From assembly GCF_900116175.1 (NCBI RefSeq), contig NZ_FPCH01000003.1:124001-188000 (forward strand): a DNA stretch of 64,000 nucleotides, read 5' to 3'. The first letter of the stretch is position 1, and each line of letters begins with the position of its first letter. Shown piece by piece: positions 43,108 to 51,768 of the stretch. This DNA comes from Hyphomicrobium facile (GTDB lineage: Bacteria > Pseudomonadota > Alphaproteobacteria > Rhizobiales > Hyphomicrobiaceae). The translations under genes were made by a program, and so were the position numbers. The notes below the pieces were generated by a model, which saw nothing but the letters and a program-made list of their open reading frames with translations, was not told the DNA's origin and made no database searches.

Positions 43108-45981
43108 ATGGACGACCGGGTCAAATCAAGTGAAGAGCTTCTGGAGGAGGTGGCCCGGCTTCGCGACAAGATCGCCGAACTGGAAGCACGTGGCCAGAAC
43201 CGGCAATCCGAAAGCGAACTGAAAAGTGCTCGAGAGCGCTTCGAACACCTGCTCGCGTCGAGCCCTGCCATTATTTACACGACGCTCGCCTCTGGAACTT
43301 ACGCATGCACCTACGTGAGCGAAAACATCCGCACGATTATGGGCTTCTCACCCGATGAAATGACGAGGGATGCAAAGTGCTGGCCGGATCAGCTGCACCC
43401 CGATGATGTTGAACGTGTTCTGAGCGAATTAGGCCCATTGATCGAACACGGTGGCGGAACGGTCGAGTACCGCTTCCGGCACCGCAAGGGGCATTACGTT
43501 TGGATCCAGGATAGCTTTAAGGTCGTCTATGATGAAACGAGCGCCGCGACAGGCGGGTGGCCGAGCAACGCAACTCGTCCTATCGAGCTCATCGGCGCCT
43601 GGGCCGACATCACGGAGCGCAAGGAGGCCGAGCAAGCGGCACTGCGGGCGAACGCCCAGCTCCAGGAAACCAAACGCTCGCTCTCGCGCCTGATTGAAAG
43701 CTCGCCCGACGCAATCATTTCGACAGATAAGGCCGGCCGCATCGTTCTCTTTAATGAAGGTGCAGAAACGCTTCTCGGCTATCGAGCCGACGAAGTCGTG
43801 GGGCAAAGTGTTTCTCGCATTTACGGCGGTGAGGCCGGAGCGAACGAAGTCTTGCGCGAAATGCGCAAGCGCGGCGGCACGGTATCCGGCTTCGATAGCG
43901 TTCTTTGGGCCAAGGACGGCACGTCGATTCCAGTGCTCATATCGGCTTCGATGCTCTTCGGCGATGACGGTGAGCAGATCGGCACCGTAGGCTTCGCGAC
44001 CGATTTGAGGGACCGCAAACGTTCGCAGGAAGAGTTGCAAAATGCCTATGACGAATTGGAGAAGCGAGTTGAAGAGCGGACGACGGAGCTGAATGAAGCG
44101 CGCGGTCGTCTCCAGTATCTTCTCACCGTGACTCCGGGGATCATGTACACAAATCAGGCGACGGACGGCTACAGATGCAGTTTCGTTAGTCGCAACATCG
44201 ATCCCATCATGGGCTTCTCGGAGTGGGAGATGCTCGAGGATCCGGAATTCTGGTTGAAGCGCGTCCATCCGGAGGACACCGAGCGAGTTTTTCAAGAAAT
44301 GGGGCCGCTTGTCGAGCAAGGCGGTGGCTCGATCGAATATCGCTTCCGGCACCGTGATGGCAATTACGTGTGGATTCAAGACACCTTCAAGGTCGTCGCA
44401 GATAGCGCCGGAAAGCCGCTCGAGATCGTGGGGTCGTGGGCGGACATCACGCATCGCAAGCAGGTCGAGCAGGCACTCGGCGAACGCATGGCGCTGATGA
44501 ACGACCTGCAGAACCTCGTCGCGGCGAGTCCCGCAGTCATCTACACGACGAAAGCCTCGGGCAATTTCGCCTGTACATTCGTCAGCGAAAACTTGAAATC
44601 GACGATGGGTTATGCGCCATGGGAAATGCGTGAGGACCCCAAATTCTGGCTGAAGCGGCTGCATCCCGACGATCTCGGCCGCGTATTCGATGAGCTGGGA
44701 AAGCTTATCGAGCAGGGCGGGGGAGCCATCGAATATCGCTTCCGGCACCGGCGCGGCCACTATATCTGGATTCAGGACACCTTCACCGCGACGAAAGACA
44801 AGGATGGCCATCCCATGGAGCTCATTGGCTCCTGGGCCGATATCAGTGACCGAAAAAAGATCGAGGCGGAGCTGAAGAGACTTGCGGGAGAGGTTGAAGT
44901 TCGCAACCGATTTATACGCGATACATTCGGCCGCTATCTGACGGATGAAGTCGTCACGACGCTTCTCGACTCCCCAAGCGGCATGCAGATGGGCGGCGAG
45001 AAGCGCAAAGTTACCATGCTCATGGCAGACTTGAGAGGCTTCACGTCGCTTTCGGAAAGCTTGGATCCGAAGTGGGTCGTGAACATGCTCAATCGCTACC
45101 TGTCGAGCATGGTAACGATCATAAAGAAATACGGCGGCACGATTGACGAGTTCATTGGCGACGCCGTGTTCGTCATCTTCGGCGCACCGACTTGGCACGA
45201 TGATGACGCTCAGCGGGCGGCGGCGTGCGCTGTCGAAATGCAGCTCGCGATGAAGACCGTCAATGAGCATAACCGGATCGATGGCCTCCCCGATATAGAA
45301 ATGGGAATTGGCCTGCACACGGGTCAAGTCATCGTAGGCAATATCGGGTCAGCCGAACGACTGAAGTACGGCGTCGTCGGCAGCCACGTCAATTTAACCT
45401 CCCGCATCCAATCGCTCACGGTCGGCGGGCAAATCCTGGCTTCGGAAAGCACGCGCCGCGAGGTTGGGACGATGCTCAAGATTGCGAAGCAGATGGAGGT
45501 ACGAGCGAAAGGATTCGAGCAGTCGATAACAATCTGCGAAGTCGTGGGCATAGGCGGCCCGCACAAGCTCATGCTCTATCAGTCGAGCGAACCTCTCGTC
45601 GATTTGGCTGAACCTCTTGAATTTACCTATCAGGTCCTCGAATCTGACATGCAGAGCGATGACGTCTTCGGTGGACGCTTTACGAAGCTTGCCTCGAAAC
45701 GAGCCGAAGCTCACTTGGCCAAACCGGTATCCGCTCTCTGCAATCTTAAGATCCGCATTCGGAACGGCGATAGTGGGTCTGCAACAGGAACTCTCTACGC
45801 AAAGGTCGTCGCAACGGGCTCGAGAAACGAGGTGACAGTGCACTTCACGTCGATGCCACGCGAAGAGGAAGCCGTTCTCCGGGCTTTGCGCGGCGAACCG
45901 AAAGAATGCGAGGCTGCTCCGCACCCGGCACCCTCCCAGTCGAATGGGGGGACCGGCGGCATTCAATTGGGTGCCGCCTAG
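43108..45981 (+). CDS. Four-PAS class III adenylate/guanylate cyclase
   Basis: 957 residues from the ATG at 43108 (GGAGG 8 bases upstream); a GTG at 43093 is possible. A short coiled coil is followed by PAS1 (about 44-171), PAS2 (190-304), a coiled coil, PAS3 (334-452) and PAS4 (466-586). Then comes the cyclase domain (596-817) with metal Asp residues in A-D-L-R-G-F-T and I-G-D-A-V-F and transition-state Asn and Arg in H-V-N-L-T-S-R. The last 130 residues may form a PilZ-like domain. PAS1, 3 and 4 are near copies of each other. There is no transmembrane helix, so it senses a cytosolic signal. It makes cAMP or cGMP, probably for the Crp-like protein 580 bases downstream. Confidence 0.92.
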   Translation: MDDRVKSSEELLEEVARLRDKIAELEARGQNRQSESELKSARERFEHLLASSPAIIYTTLASGTYACTYVSENIRTIMGFSPDEMTRDAKCWPDQLHPDDVERVLSELGPLIEHGGGTVEYRFRHRKGHYVWIQDSFKVVYDETSAATGGWPSNATRPIELIGAWADITERKEAEQAALRANAQLQETKRSLSRLIESSPDAIISTDKAGRIVLFNEGAETLLGYRADEVVGQSVSRIYGGEAGANEVLREMRKRGGTVSGFDSVLWAKDGTSIPVLISASMLFGDDGEQIGTVGFATDLRDRKRSQEELQNAYDELEKRVEERTTELNEARGRLQYLLTVTPGIMYTNQATDGYRCSFVSRNIDPIMGFSEWEMLEDPEFWLKRVHPEDTERVFQEMGPLVEQGGGSIEYRFRHRDGNYVWIQDTFKVVADSAGKPLEIVGSWADITHRKQVEQALGERMALMNDLQNLVAASPAVIYTTKASGNFACTFVSENLKSTMGYAPWEMREDPKFWLKRLHPDDLGRVFDELGKLIEQGGGAIEYRFRHRRGHYIWIQDTFTATKDKDGHPMELIGSWADISDRKKIEAELKRLAGEVEVRNRFIRDTFGRYLTDEVVTTLLDSPSGMQMGGEKRKVTMLMADLRGFTSLSESLDPKWVVNMLNRYLSSMVTIIKKYGGTIDEFIGDAVFVIFGAPTWHDDDAQRAAACAVEMQLAMKTVNEHNRIDGLPDIEMGIGLHTGQVIVGNIGSAERLKYGVVGSHVNLTSRIQSLTVGGQILASESTRREVGTMLKIAKQMEVRAKGFEQSITICEVVGIGGPHKLMLYQSSEPLVDLAEPLEFTYQVLESDMQSDDVFGGRFTKLASKRAEAHLAKPVSALCNLKIRIRNGDSGSATGTLYAKVVATGSRNEVTVHFTSMPREEEAVLRALRGEPKECEAAPHPAPSQSNGGTGGIQLGAA

Positions 45982-45982
45982 C

Positions 45983-46003
45983 AAACTTTTTCAAAGTTTT
46001 TTG
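45983..46003 (+). terminator. Likely terminator after the cyclase gene
   Basis: AAACTTT (45983-45989) and AAAGTTT (45993-45999) form a seven-pair stem with a 3-base loop, and T's continue the run. It begins directly after the stop codon. The stem is AT-rich, so it would be a weak terminator. Confidence 0.4.
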
Positions 46004-46008
46004 CGGGT

Positions 46009-46024
46009 TGTGGCAAAGCCCACA
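46009..46024. promoter_or_regulatory. Palindrome TGTG-N8-CACA, candidate Crp-type operator
   Basis: TGTGG-CAAAGC-CCACA has perfectly matching five-base ends and lies 90 bases upstream of the ATG at 46114. It differs from the E. coli Crp consensus only at the inner base of each arm (G/C instead of A/T). A near copy stands at the same distance before the paralogous gene at 42437. Confidence 0.55.
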
Positions 46025-46113
46025 GCGTGTGTTGGCAAAGACCTTCATGATCCATCCAGCATCGAAAGACGATGCGAACCGCAACACAACCGATGGACAT
46101 AAGGAAAATTGCC

Positions 46114-46503
46114 ATGGAAAAGATCACTTCGCTGCTGAAAGCAACGCTCTTGGCCGCCACGATTTCCGCATCGGCGACGGGAATTGCACTGGCGGGAAGC
46201 CCAGCCAGTGGGACGGTCATGAAGCCGTTGCAAGGGATCGCCTTCGCGGCAGGTCCGAAACACGCAGTTGGATATTTCTATCCTAAAGAGAACCGGTGCA
46301 AGCTGGTGGTGACCGTTGCCGATACCCCAAACGGGGCGGGCGAAACCTTCGATGCTCTTCGCCATGAAGCAAATATCGGGCCTGGCGATTTCGATCAGTT
46401 CAACCTGAGCAGCGGCGAGACGCTCGAATTCAACTGTTCAACTGACGCGCGGACAATGGTGATCAAATCCGTCGTGAACATCGCTGCCGGAACAGTCAAG
46501 TGA
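46114..46503 (+). CDS. Small secreted protein, paralogue of the one at 42437
   Basis: 129 residues from the ATG at 46114, with AAGGA 8 bases upstream; an upstream extension to 46072 is not needed. A signal peptide ends near A-L-A-G (residue 26-28). The mature domain has two Cys (N-R-C-K, F-N-C-S) and the same arrangement of motifs as the protein at 42437. It carries its own copy of the TGTG-N8-CACA palindrome. It lies between the cyclase and the Crp-like gene, reading in the same direction as both, so co-regulation is likely. Function unknown. Confidence 0.78.
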   Translation: MEKITSLLKATLLAATISASATGIALAGSPASGTVMKPLQGIAFAAGPKHAVGYFYPKENRCKLVVTVADTPNGAGETFDALRHEANIGPGDFDQFNLSSGETLEFNCSTDARTMVIKSVVNIAAGTVK

Positions 46504-46562
46504 TCGACTTTCTACGGCACTTTCCAATGTGAGTTTCAGACCGCGATTTAGGAAGACGTGAG

Positions 46563-47261
46563 ATGAAACAAGCGACTTCGACCTCATCCGTACCTTCATT
46601 TGCAAAGATTGAGCCGTTCCGCGCCTTGCCTGCGGAAGCAATCGAACGCGTGCAGCAGCATTGCAACTGGAGGCATTACGAGACAGGCGAACTGATCCTC
46701 GACTATCTCGATAAAACGGATGAGGTCTTCTTCATCACAGAAGGCGAAGTTCGAGTGAGTATCTATTCGATCGACGGGAAGGCAATTACGTTCAGTGATC
46801 TCAAAGCGGGCGACATGTTCGGCGAGATCTCCGCGATCGATCACGGACTACGGTCTGCGAGCATTGAGGCGCGATCGCGATGCTGCATTGCTTCGATGAC
46901 TGCCCTCGCCTTCAGTTCATTGTTGAAGACAGAGCCTGATCTGACATTCGAAATGCTGCTACGCTTTGCTCGAAAGATCAGGGAGCTGACGAACCGCGTC
47001 TATGAATTCAGCAGCCTGGACGTTGCCAATCGCACCCGGGCAGAACTTTTACGCCTCGCACGGCTAGGTGCACGTCAGGGTCAATGCGTAAAGATAGAGC
47101 CAGCACCCACCCACGCCGAAATTGCGAGCCGCATAAGTACGCATCGTGAGGCTGTGACACGCGAATTGAACCGTCTTTCCAAGCTTGGCATTGTCGAGCG
47201 GCGAGGCACGTTACTCATCGTAAAAGACATCGAAAGACTAGAGGATATGGTCGAGGATTAG
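46563..47261 (+). CDS. Crp/Fnr-family transcriptional regulator (Crp-like)
   Basis: 232 residues, start with AGGAAG upstream. Cyclic-nucleotide domain (about 15-130) with the phosphate-binding cassette G87-E88 ... R97-S98 (F-G-E-I-S ... L-R-S-A-S), matching the residues that hold cAMP in E. coli Crp. The C-terminal winged helix has a recognition helix with R195-E196-x-x-x-R200, the Crp-type R-E-x-x-x-R. There are no Fnr-type N-terminal Cys ligands. It is thus probably a true cAMP (or cGMP) receptor. It is next to a cyclase gene and to two genes preceded by TGTG-N8-CACA-like sites. Confidence 0.9.
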   Translation: MKQATSTSSVPSFAKIEPFRALPAEAIERVQQHCNWRHYETGELILDYLDKTDEVFFITEGEVRVSIYSIDGKAITFSDLKAGDMFGEISAIDHGLRSASIEARSRCCIASMTALAFSSLLKTEPDLTFEMLLRFARKIRELTNRVYEFSSLDVANRTRAELLRLARLGARQGQCVKIEPAPTHAEIASRISTHREAVTRELNRLSKLGIVERRGTLLIVKDIERLEDMVED

Positions 47262-47886
47262 TTAGGCTTTCCATCACGTGCGTTTTCTTTATAGGAGCAG
47301 TTGTATTCACACGGCCCGGCTGAGACCATCGATGATCCGCTCTTGGCCCGGAGCGCCATCAGGCTGATGGCGGCTTTCGGGCCATCGCGACAGAATGCGA
47401 ACGGCTGAAGATCGATCGACAGTCGATCCCAGAAGCCGATGATAGAGATTGGGAGCTGTGAGCCAGCGGTGTTTTAGAAAGCATCCGCTTCCAAAAAACA
47501 AGTTGCCGTCAAGAGAGCTTCAAGATTGGCACTCAATGACCCGAAGCTAAATTTCTGATCAAGTATGCCGACCGCTGTCCGGTGCTTTGAAATCTAGTAA
47601 AATCGAAAGAAAGTGAACGCTGCATCAGCGACGCCGCATCAAAATGCGAGCGGTGCCCTTAGATTTTTTTCTGCTCGAAGACCGTTCCCTGAGGGAACGA
47701 TCTAGAAGGCCTGATATTGTACCTCCCTATAGCATATGGGCCATGCCTCTGGGGATTACGCCAGCAATTGGCAAATCAATTGTACGAAAATCTACCGGAG
47801 GATTGTGGGTTCGCGACGCATTGAACGCGACACGAGCCTACGCGGGGTGACGCATGACGTGAAGTTCACCCAAAAGGAGTTCTCCC
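47262..47886. other. Long region without a convincing gene
   Basis: About 625 bases with lower GC and no frame of good codon use. It holds a perfect inverted repeat CGTTCCC-TGA-GGGAACG at 47683-47699 with a T-run just before it. It may be decayed DNA; a short minus-strand frame at 47307-47501 is not recognisable. The right end contains GTGAAGTTCAC (a palindrome) immediately before the ribosome site of the next gene. Confidence 0.4.
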
Positions 47887-48216
47887 ATGAGACACTCGAT
47901 CATCAGCCTTCTCATTGCAGCCTCCATAGTAGGATTGCCAACGGGCCGTGCCCTTGCCACAAACCCGCATACCGGTGGCACGACCGGCCAGCCAAGTCAG
48001 TCGTGCGAGGACACCGGTGGCACCGGTGTCAGCACGTTCCGCCCGGGTAACTCTTTTTTCGCGCCGGGTTCGCCTTTCAATGATGTGACACCAGGCAACT
48101 CCACCTTCCACTATGCGGGCCAGCCGGGCACGCCGTCGGCTGCGAACGGAAACCCCAAAGCTGTGGGCCAATACGATGTGGCTTGCTTCCAGCAATCGCA
48201 GAAGCAGCTTCCATAG
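47887..48216 (+). CDS. Small secreted Gly/Thr/Pro-rich protein
   Basis: 109 residues, start with AAAAGGAG 7 bases upstream. A signal peptide covers about 1-24 (A-L-A cleavage). The mature part has repeated G-G-T and P-G-x-S/T-x-F turns (F-R-P-G-N-S-F-F-A-P-G-S-P-F) and two Cys (S-C-E-D and V-A-C-F). It is low in charge and probably extended. No family recognised. It is the last of the short exported proteins near the cyclase/Crp genes and lies just upstream of the MacAB-type pump. Confidence 0.7.
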   Translation: MRHSIISLLIAASIVGLPTGRALATNPHTGGTTGQPSQSCEDTGGTGVSTFRPGNSFFAPGSPFNDVTPGNSTFHYAGQPGTPSAANGNPKAVGQYDVACFQQSQKQLP

Positions 48217-48322
48217 TTTCATATTTTGAACGCATAGTTATTGAACGCGCGGGCGACGCTGCAAAAATTCTTATCGCCCTTCAGCGTCGTCTGCGCTCTT
48301 CCGCTCAACCGGGAGAAGTACG

Positions 48323-49687
48323 ATGTTGCGATTTACTGCCGTCGTTGCCGGAGTCTCCACACTCATTACTGGATTGACGTTCGCTCATAATGACGTTTTG
48401 CCGTCCCAGAAATTCATCACGGCGCGTGTGGAGCGCGGCACGCTATCCAAGACCATTACTGCTACCGGGACTGTCGAGGCGCGTCTAACGGTAGACGTCA
48501 GCTCACAGCTCTCCGGCCGTGTTGGGGGGGTATTCGTCAGTTTCAACGATACAGTTAGAGCGGGACAACCGATTGCGCGCTTGGACCGAGCAATTTTTGG
48601 AGCCCGCGTGACCGAGGCCGCTGCTGCGCTGAACGTCGCAACCGCCTCCACTGAGGTACAACAAGCAGCGGTCGCCCGAGCCGGCCTCGCGGTAAGCAGT
48701 TCGCGCACGGCACAAAAGTTGGCCGAGGCTCAATGCGAGGCAGCAAACGCCAGGCTGGCAGAAGCGGAGCGCGAGCTCAATCGCAAACTCGCCCTCTCAA
48801 AGACTGGTGTCGCATCTGAACGCGAACTCACTCAGACGCAGGCTCTCAAGGAAACGGCAGCTGCCGACGCAAAAGCTGCAGTCGAGGTGATTCATCTCAA
48901 AGAGGAAGCGGTCGCGATCGCAGAAGCCGAACTGCAAATGGCAGGCGCCGAGCTGCACAATGCGCAAGCGACCATCAAACAGCGGCAGGCGGCACTCGAT
49001 CAAGCGAGGCTCGACCTCGATCGCACCGTGCTTCGAGCTCCAATCAATGGCGTCATTTTGAAGAGAGACGTCAATCCCGGCCAAACGATCGCAGTTACAA
49101 TGGAGGCCAAGACGCTCTTCCAGATTGCGAACGACCTCAAGGAAATGGAAATTCATGCGAGGATCGACGAAGCCGACGTCGGCCAACTGAGGCCAGGGCA
49201 AGCGGCGACATTCACTGTCGATGCGTATCCGGATCGAATGTTCAGCGGAGAAGTCCAGCAAGTCAGAAAATCTCCCGAGACCACGCAGAACGTCGTGACG
49301 TATACGGCGATCATATCAGCCCAGAATCCCGATCTTTCACTTCTGCCAGGAATGACAGCAGCTCTTCGCGTTTCTGTAAGCGATGGCGTCGTGGCGCTGA
49401 AAATTCCGAATGAGGCACTGCGTTTTCGTCCGGTGGCGTTCAAGGCCGCGGACTCTTCGGCCCGTCGTCCGCTAACGCAAGACTTGACTGCCACAGGTGC
49501 CGGCTCGCCGGCCCTTGTCTGGATCCCCGACGGAGAGGGAGCCTCCTTGCCTATTGCCGTTCGTATTGGACCGCGAGACGCAAAAGGCGCGCTGCTGTTC
49601 GACGGTCCGCTGACAGAAGGCGAAGCGTTGATCGTCGGCGTACTGAGCCCAGAGCGCAACCTCGCCAATGCACAAATGGGCCTTTGA
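48323..49687 (+). CDS. MacA-type periplasmic adaptor (HlyD family)
   Basis: 454 residues, start with GGGAG upstream. One N-terminal membrane anchor, a first lipoyl half-motif (V-S-S-Q-L-S-G-R-V), a long Ala/Glu-rich alpha-hairpin (about 100-235), the second half (A-P-I-N-G-V-I-L-K-R), a beta-barrel and a membrane-proximal domain with an insertion near residues 375-400. It joins a MacB-type ABC transporter to an outer-membrane channel. Its stop lies inside or next to the start of the macB-like gene, so the two form one operon. Confidence 0.9.
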   Translation: MLRFTAVVAGVSTLITGLTFAHNDVLPSQKFITARVERGTLSKTITATGTVEARLTVDVSSQLSGRVGGVFVSFNDTVRAGQPIARLDRAIFGARVTEAAAALNVATASTEVQQAAVARAGLAVSSSRTAQKLAEAQCEAANARLAEAERELNRKLALSKTGVASERELTQTQALKETAAADAKAAVEVIHLKEEAVAIAEAELQMAGAELHNAQATIKQRQAALDQARLDLDRTVLRAPINGVILKRDVNPGQTIAVTMEAKTLFQIANDLKEMEIHARIDEADVGQLRPGQAATFTVDAYPDRMFSGEVQQVRKSPETTQNVVTYTAIISAQNPDLSLLPGMTAALRVSVSDGVVALKIPNEALRFRPVAFKAADSSARRPLTQDLTATGAGSPALVWIPDGEGASLPIAVRIGPRDAKGALLFDGPLTEGEALIVGVLSPERNLANAQMGL

Positions 49688-51662
49688 TGTGCCTGAGCCA
49701 CTCGTAAACACCATTGGAATTTCGAAACGGTACGCGTCCGGAAGTACGGCCGTCAGCGCTCTTTCGAACATTTCCTTGTCGATTTGCAGAGGCGAGTTTG
49801 CTGCGATCGTCGGCCGCTCAGGCTCGGGCAAATCAACACTCATGCACGTGATCGGACTCTTGGCCAACCCCGACAGTGGGCTCTATCTGCTCAACGGCGA
49901 GGACGTCGCGCGTCTATCCGCAGATGCTCGCGCCGAGATGAGGTGTCGCAGGATCGGCTTCGTATTTCAGCATCCTGCACTGCTGCCGCGCGTCAGCGCG
50001 CTCGAGAACGTTGCGCTACCTCTCGTCTACGCCGGTGTTCCCTTAACCGAGCGCATGAGTCGCGCGAAAGCCGCCCTCGAAACTGTTGGGTTGACCGATC
50101 GACTACATCATTGGCCAAACCAGCTTTCAGGCGGAGAACAGCAGCGCGTGACAATCGCGCGTGCAGTCGTCACCAAGCCTGATCTCATCCTGGCCGATGA
50201 ACCAACGGGCGCCCTTGATAGTACGACGTGCCAAGACGTCCTCTCGATCTTCAGTAAGTTGCACAAGGATGGCCACACGATTGTCGTCGTGACGCATGCA
50301 GATGACGTGGCCGAACGCGCTGAACGCCGCATTCGATTACACGATGGCCAGCTCACAGCGCCCGAAGCAACTGTGGGGCCTCCGCGGTCGGAGGTGTCGC
50401 AAAACCTCACCCGTACAAGGGGTGGCGCCGGTTTCATCGAGAGCTGCAGAGCTGGGCTTCGCGCGCTTAATGCCAACCGGCTGCGAAGCGGCCTGACCGC
50501 TCTTGGTATCGTGATTGGTATCGCCGCCGTGATCTGCATGGTCTCCTTGGCAGAGGGTGCACAAGCAGAGGTGTCTGAAAAAATCAGAACGCTTGGAGCC
50601 AATCTTTTGGTTGTAGTTCCTGGGACGCAGACGTCAGGCGGCGCCCGCCTCGAAGCTGGTTCGGGACGCACATTGACTGAAGATGATGCGAGGGCCATCG
50701 CCGACGAAGTCCAAGGGGCAAAACTGGTAGCACCGCTCATTTCTCGCCCGCTCCAAGTGGTCAACGGAGACAAGAATTGGGCAACGCTCGTCGCCGGGAT
50801 CAATGACGACTATCTCATGGCTCGCGAATGGACGATCGCGAAGGGCCGCGCCTTTACTGCTGATGAACTCGCCGTGGGCGCCAAAGTCGCGATCGTAGGG
50901 GCGACGATTGTCGATCAAATGTTCGCGGATGATGTCGAACCAGGCGTAACATTGCGAATTGGCGACGTTCCGTTCGAGGTGATCGGCGTCTTAGATAAGA
51001 AAGGGCAAGGCGCGGCTGGCCGTAGTCAAGACGACGTTGTGTTTATTCCGTTGGCCACAGCCAGGAGCCGCGTTCTTGGGAGTGTCCTGGGGGGCCGGCG
51101 CTCGGCGCTCAATTTCATTATCGTGAAGGAGGCAGACCCCGACGATGTACCCGCTCTAATGAATGACATCGGCCAACTTATGCGCCAACGGCATCAGTTG
51201 AGAAACGATGCTGCAGATGATTTTGCAATTCAGAATCCGGCTGACATTCTGACTGCGCGAATGGAGGCGCAACGGGCGCTCACGACGCTTCTCATTTCTA
51301 TCGCGTCGGTATCGTTGTTGGTTGGCGGCATCAGCATTATGAACGTGATGCTCGCATCAGTCATCGAGCGGACACGCGAAATCGGGCTCAGAATGGCGGT
51401 TGGTGCACGCCGGCGTGATATTTTGAGGCAGTTTCTGATCGAAGCGGCAATGATGGCGTTAGCCGGCGGGGCAATTGGTATTGCAGCAGGCATCGCTATC
51501 GCCAGAACGACGGCATGGGCGATGGACTGGCCCGTGTTCATCAGTCCCACCGCAGCGGTTATTGCGTGGGCATTTACAGGAGGTGTCGGAGTCATATTCG
51601 GACTCTATCCGGCCCTTCGGGCTTCGCGGCTTGATCCGATTGCAGCCTTGCGGTGCGAGTAA
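49668..51662 (+). CDS. MacB-type ABC transporter (ATPase fused to FtsX-like permease)
   Basis: 664 residues from the ATG at 49668, which overlaps the adaptor gene by 20 bases. A GTG at 49689 right after the adaptor stop is an alternative (657 residues). N-terminal ABC domain: Walker A GRSGSGKST, signature LSGGEQQR, Walker B LILADEPTGALD, H-loop V-V-T-H-A-D. One transmembrane helix near 285, a large periplasmic domain, then three FtsX-type helices at the C-terminus follow. Such mechanotransmission pumps export peptides, toxins or antibiotics from the periplasm. No outer-membrane channel is present. The small secreted proteins upstream could be cargo, but that is a guess. Confidence 0.92.
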   Translation: MHKWAFDVPEPLVNTIGISKRYASGSTAVSALSNISLSICRGEFAAIVGRSGSGKSTLMHVIGLLANPDSGLYLLNGEDVARLSADARAEMRCRRIGFVFQHPALLPRVSALENVALPLVYAGVPLTERMSRAKAALETVGLTDRLHHWPNQLSGGEQQRVTIARAVVTKPDLILADEPTGALDSTTCQDVLSIFSKLHKDGHTIVVVTHADDVAERAERRIRLHDGQLTAPEATVGPPRSEVSQNLTRTRGGAGFIESCRAGLRALNANRLRSGLTALGIVIGIAAVICMVSLAEGAQAEVSEKIRTLGANLLVVVPGTQTSGGARLEAGSGRTLTEDDARAIADEVQGAKLVAPLISRPLQVVNGDKNWATLVAGINDDYLMAREWTIAKGRAFTADELAVGAKVAIVGATIVDQMFADDVEPGVTLRIGDVPFEVIGVLDKKGQGAAGRSQDDVVFIPLATARSRVLGSVLGGRRSALNFIIVKEADPDDVPALMNDIGQLMRQRHQLRNDAADDFAIQNPADILTARMEAQRALTTLLISIASVSLLVGGISIMNVMLASVIERTREIGLRMAVGARRRDILRQFLIEAAMMALAGGAIGIAAGIAIARTTAWAMDWPVFISPTAAVIAWAFTGGVGVIFGLYPALRASRLDPIAALRCE

Positions 51663-51768
51663 GGGCGCTGATTTTGGAATAATTGCCTAGCAGCTACGTC
51701 CAAGCGAACGCGCGGCACTGGGTCGGTTAATCGCTTGGCGATTATCGCGGGAGCACGTCCAAGCCGAC

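Noticed and set aside
43429-45327. 632-codon open frame on the minus strand inside the cyclase gene
   Set aside because: It is antisense to a clear PAS/cyclase protein, shows no family motif and results from GC-rich codon bias; the repeats in it mirror the PAS repeats.
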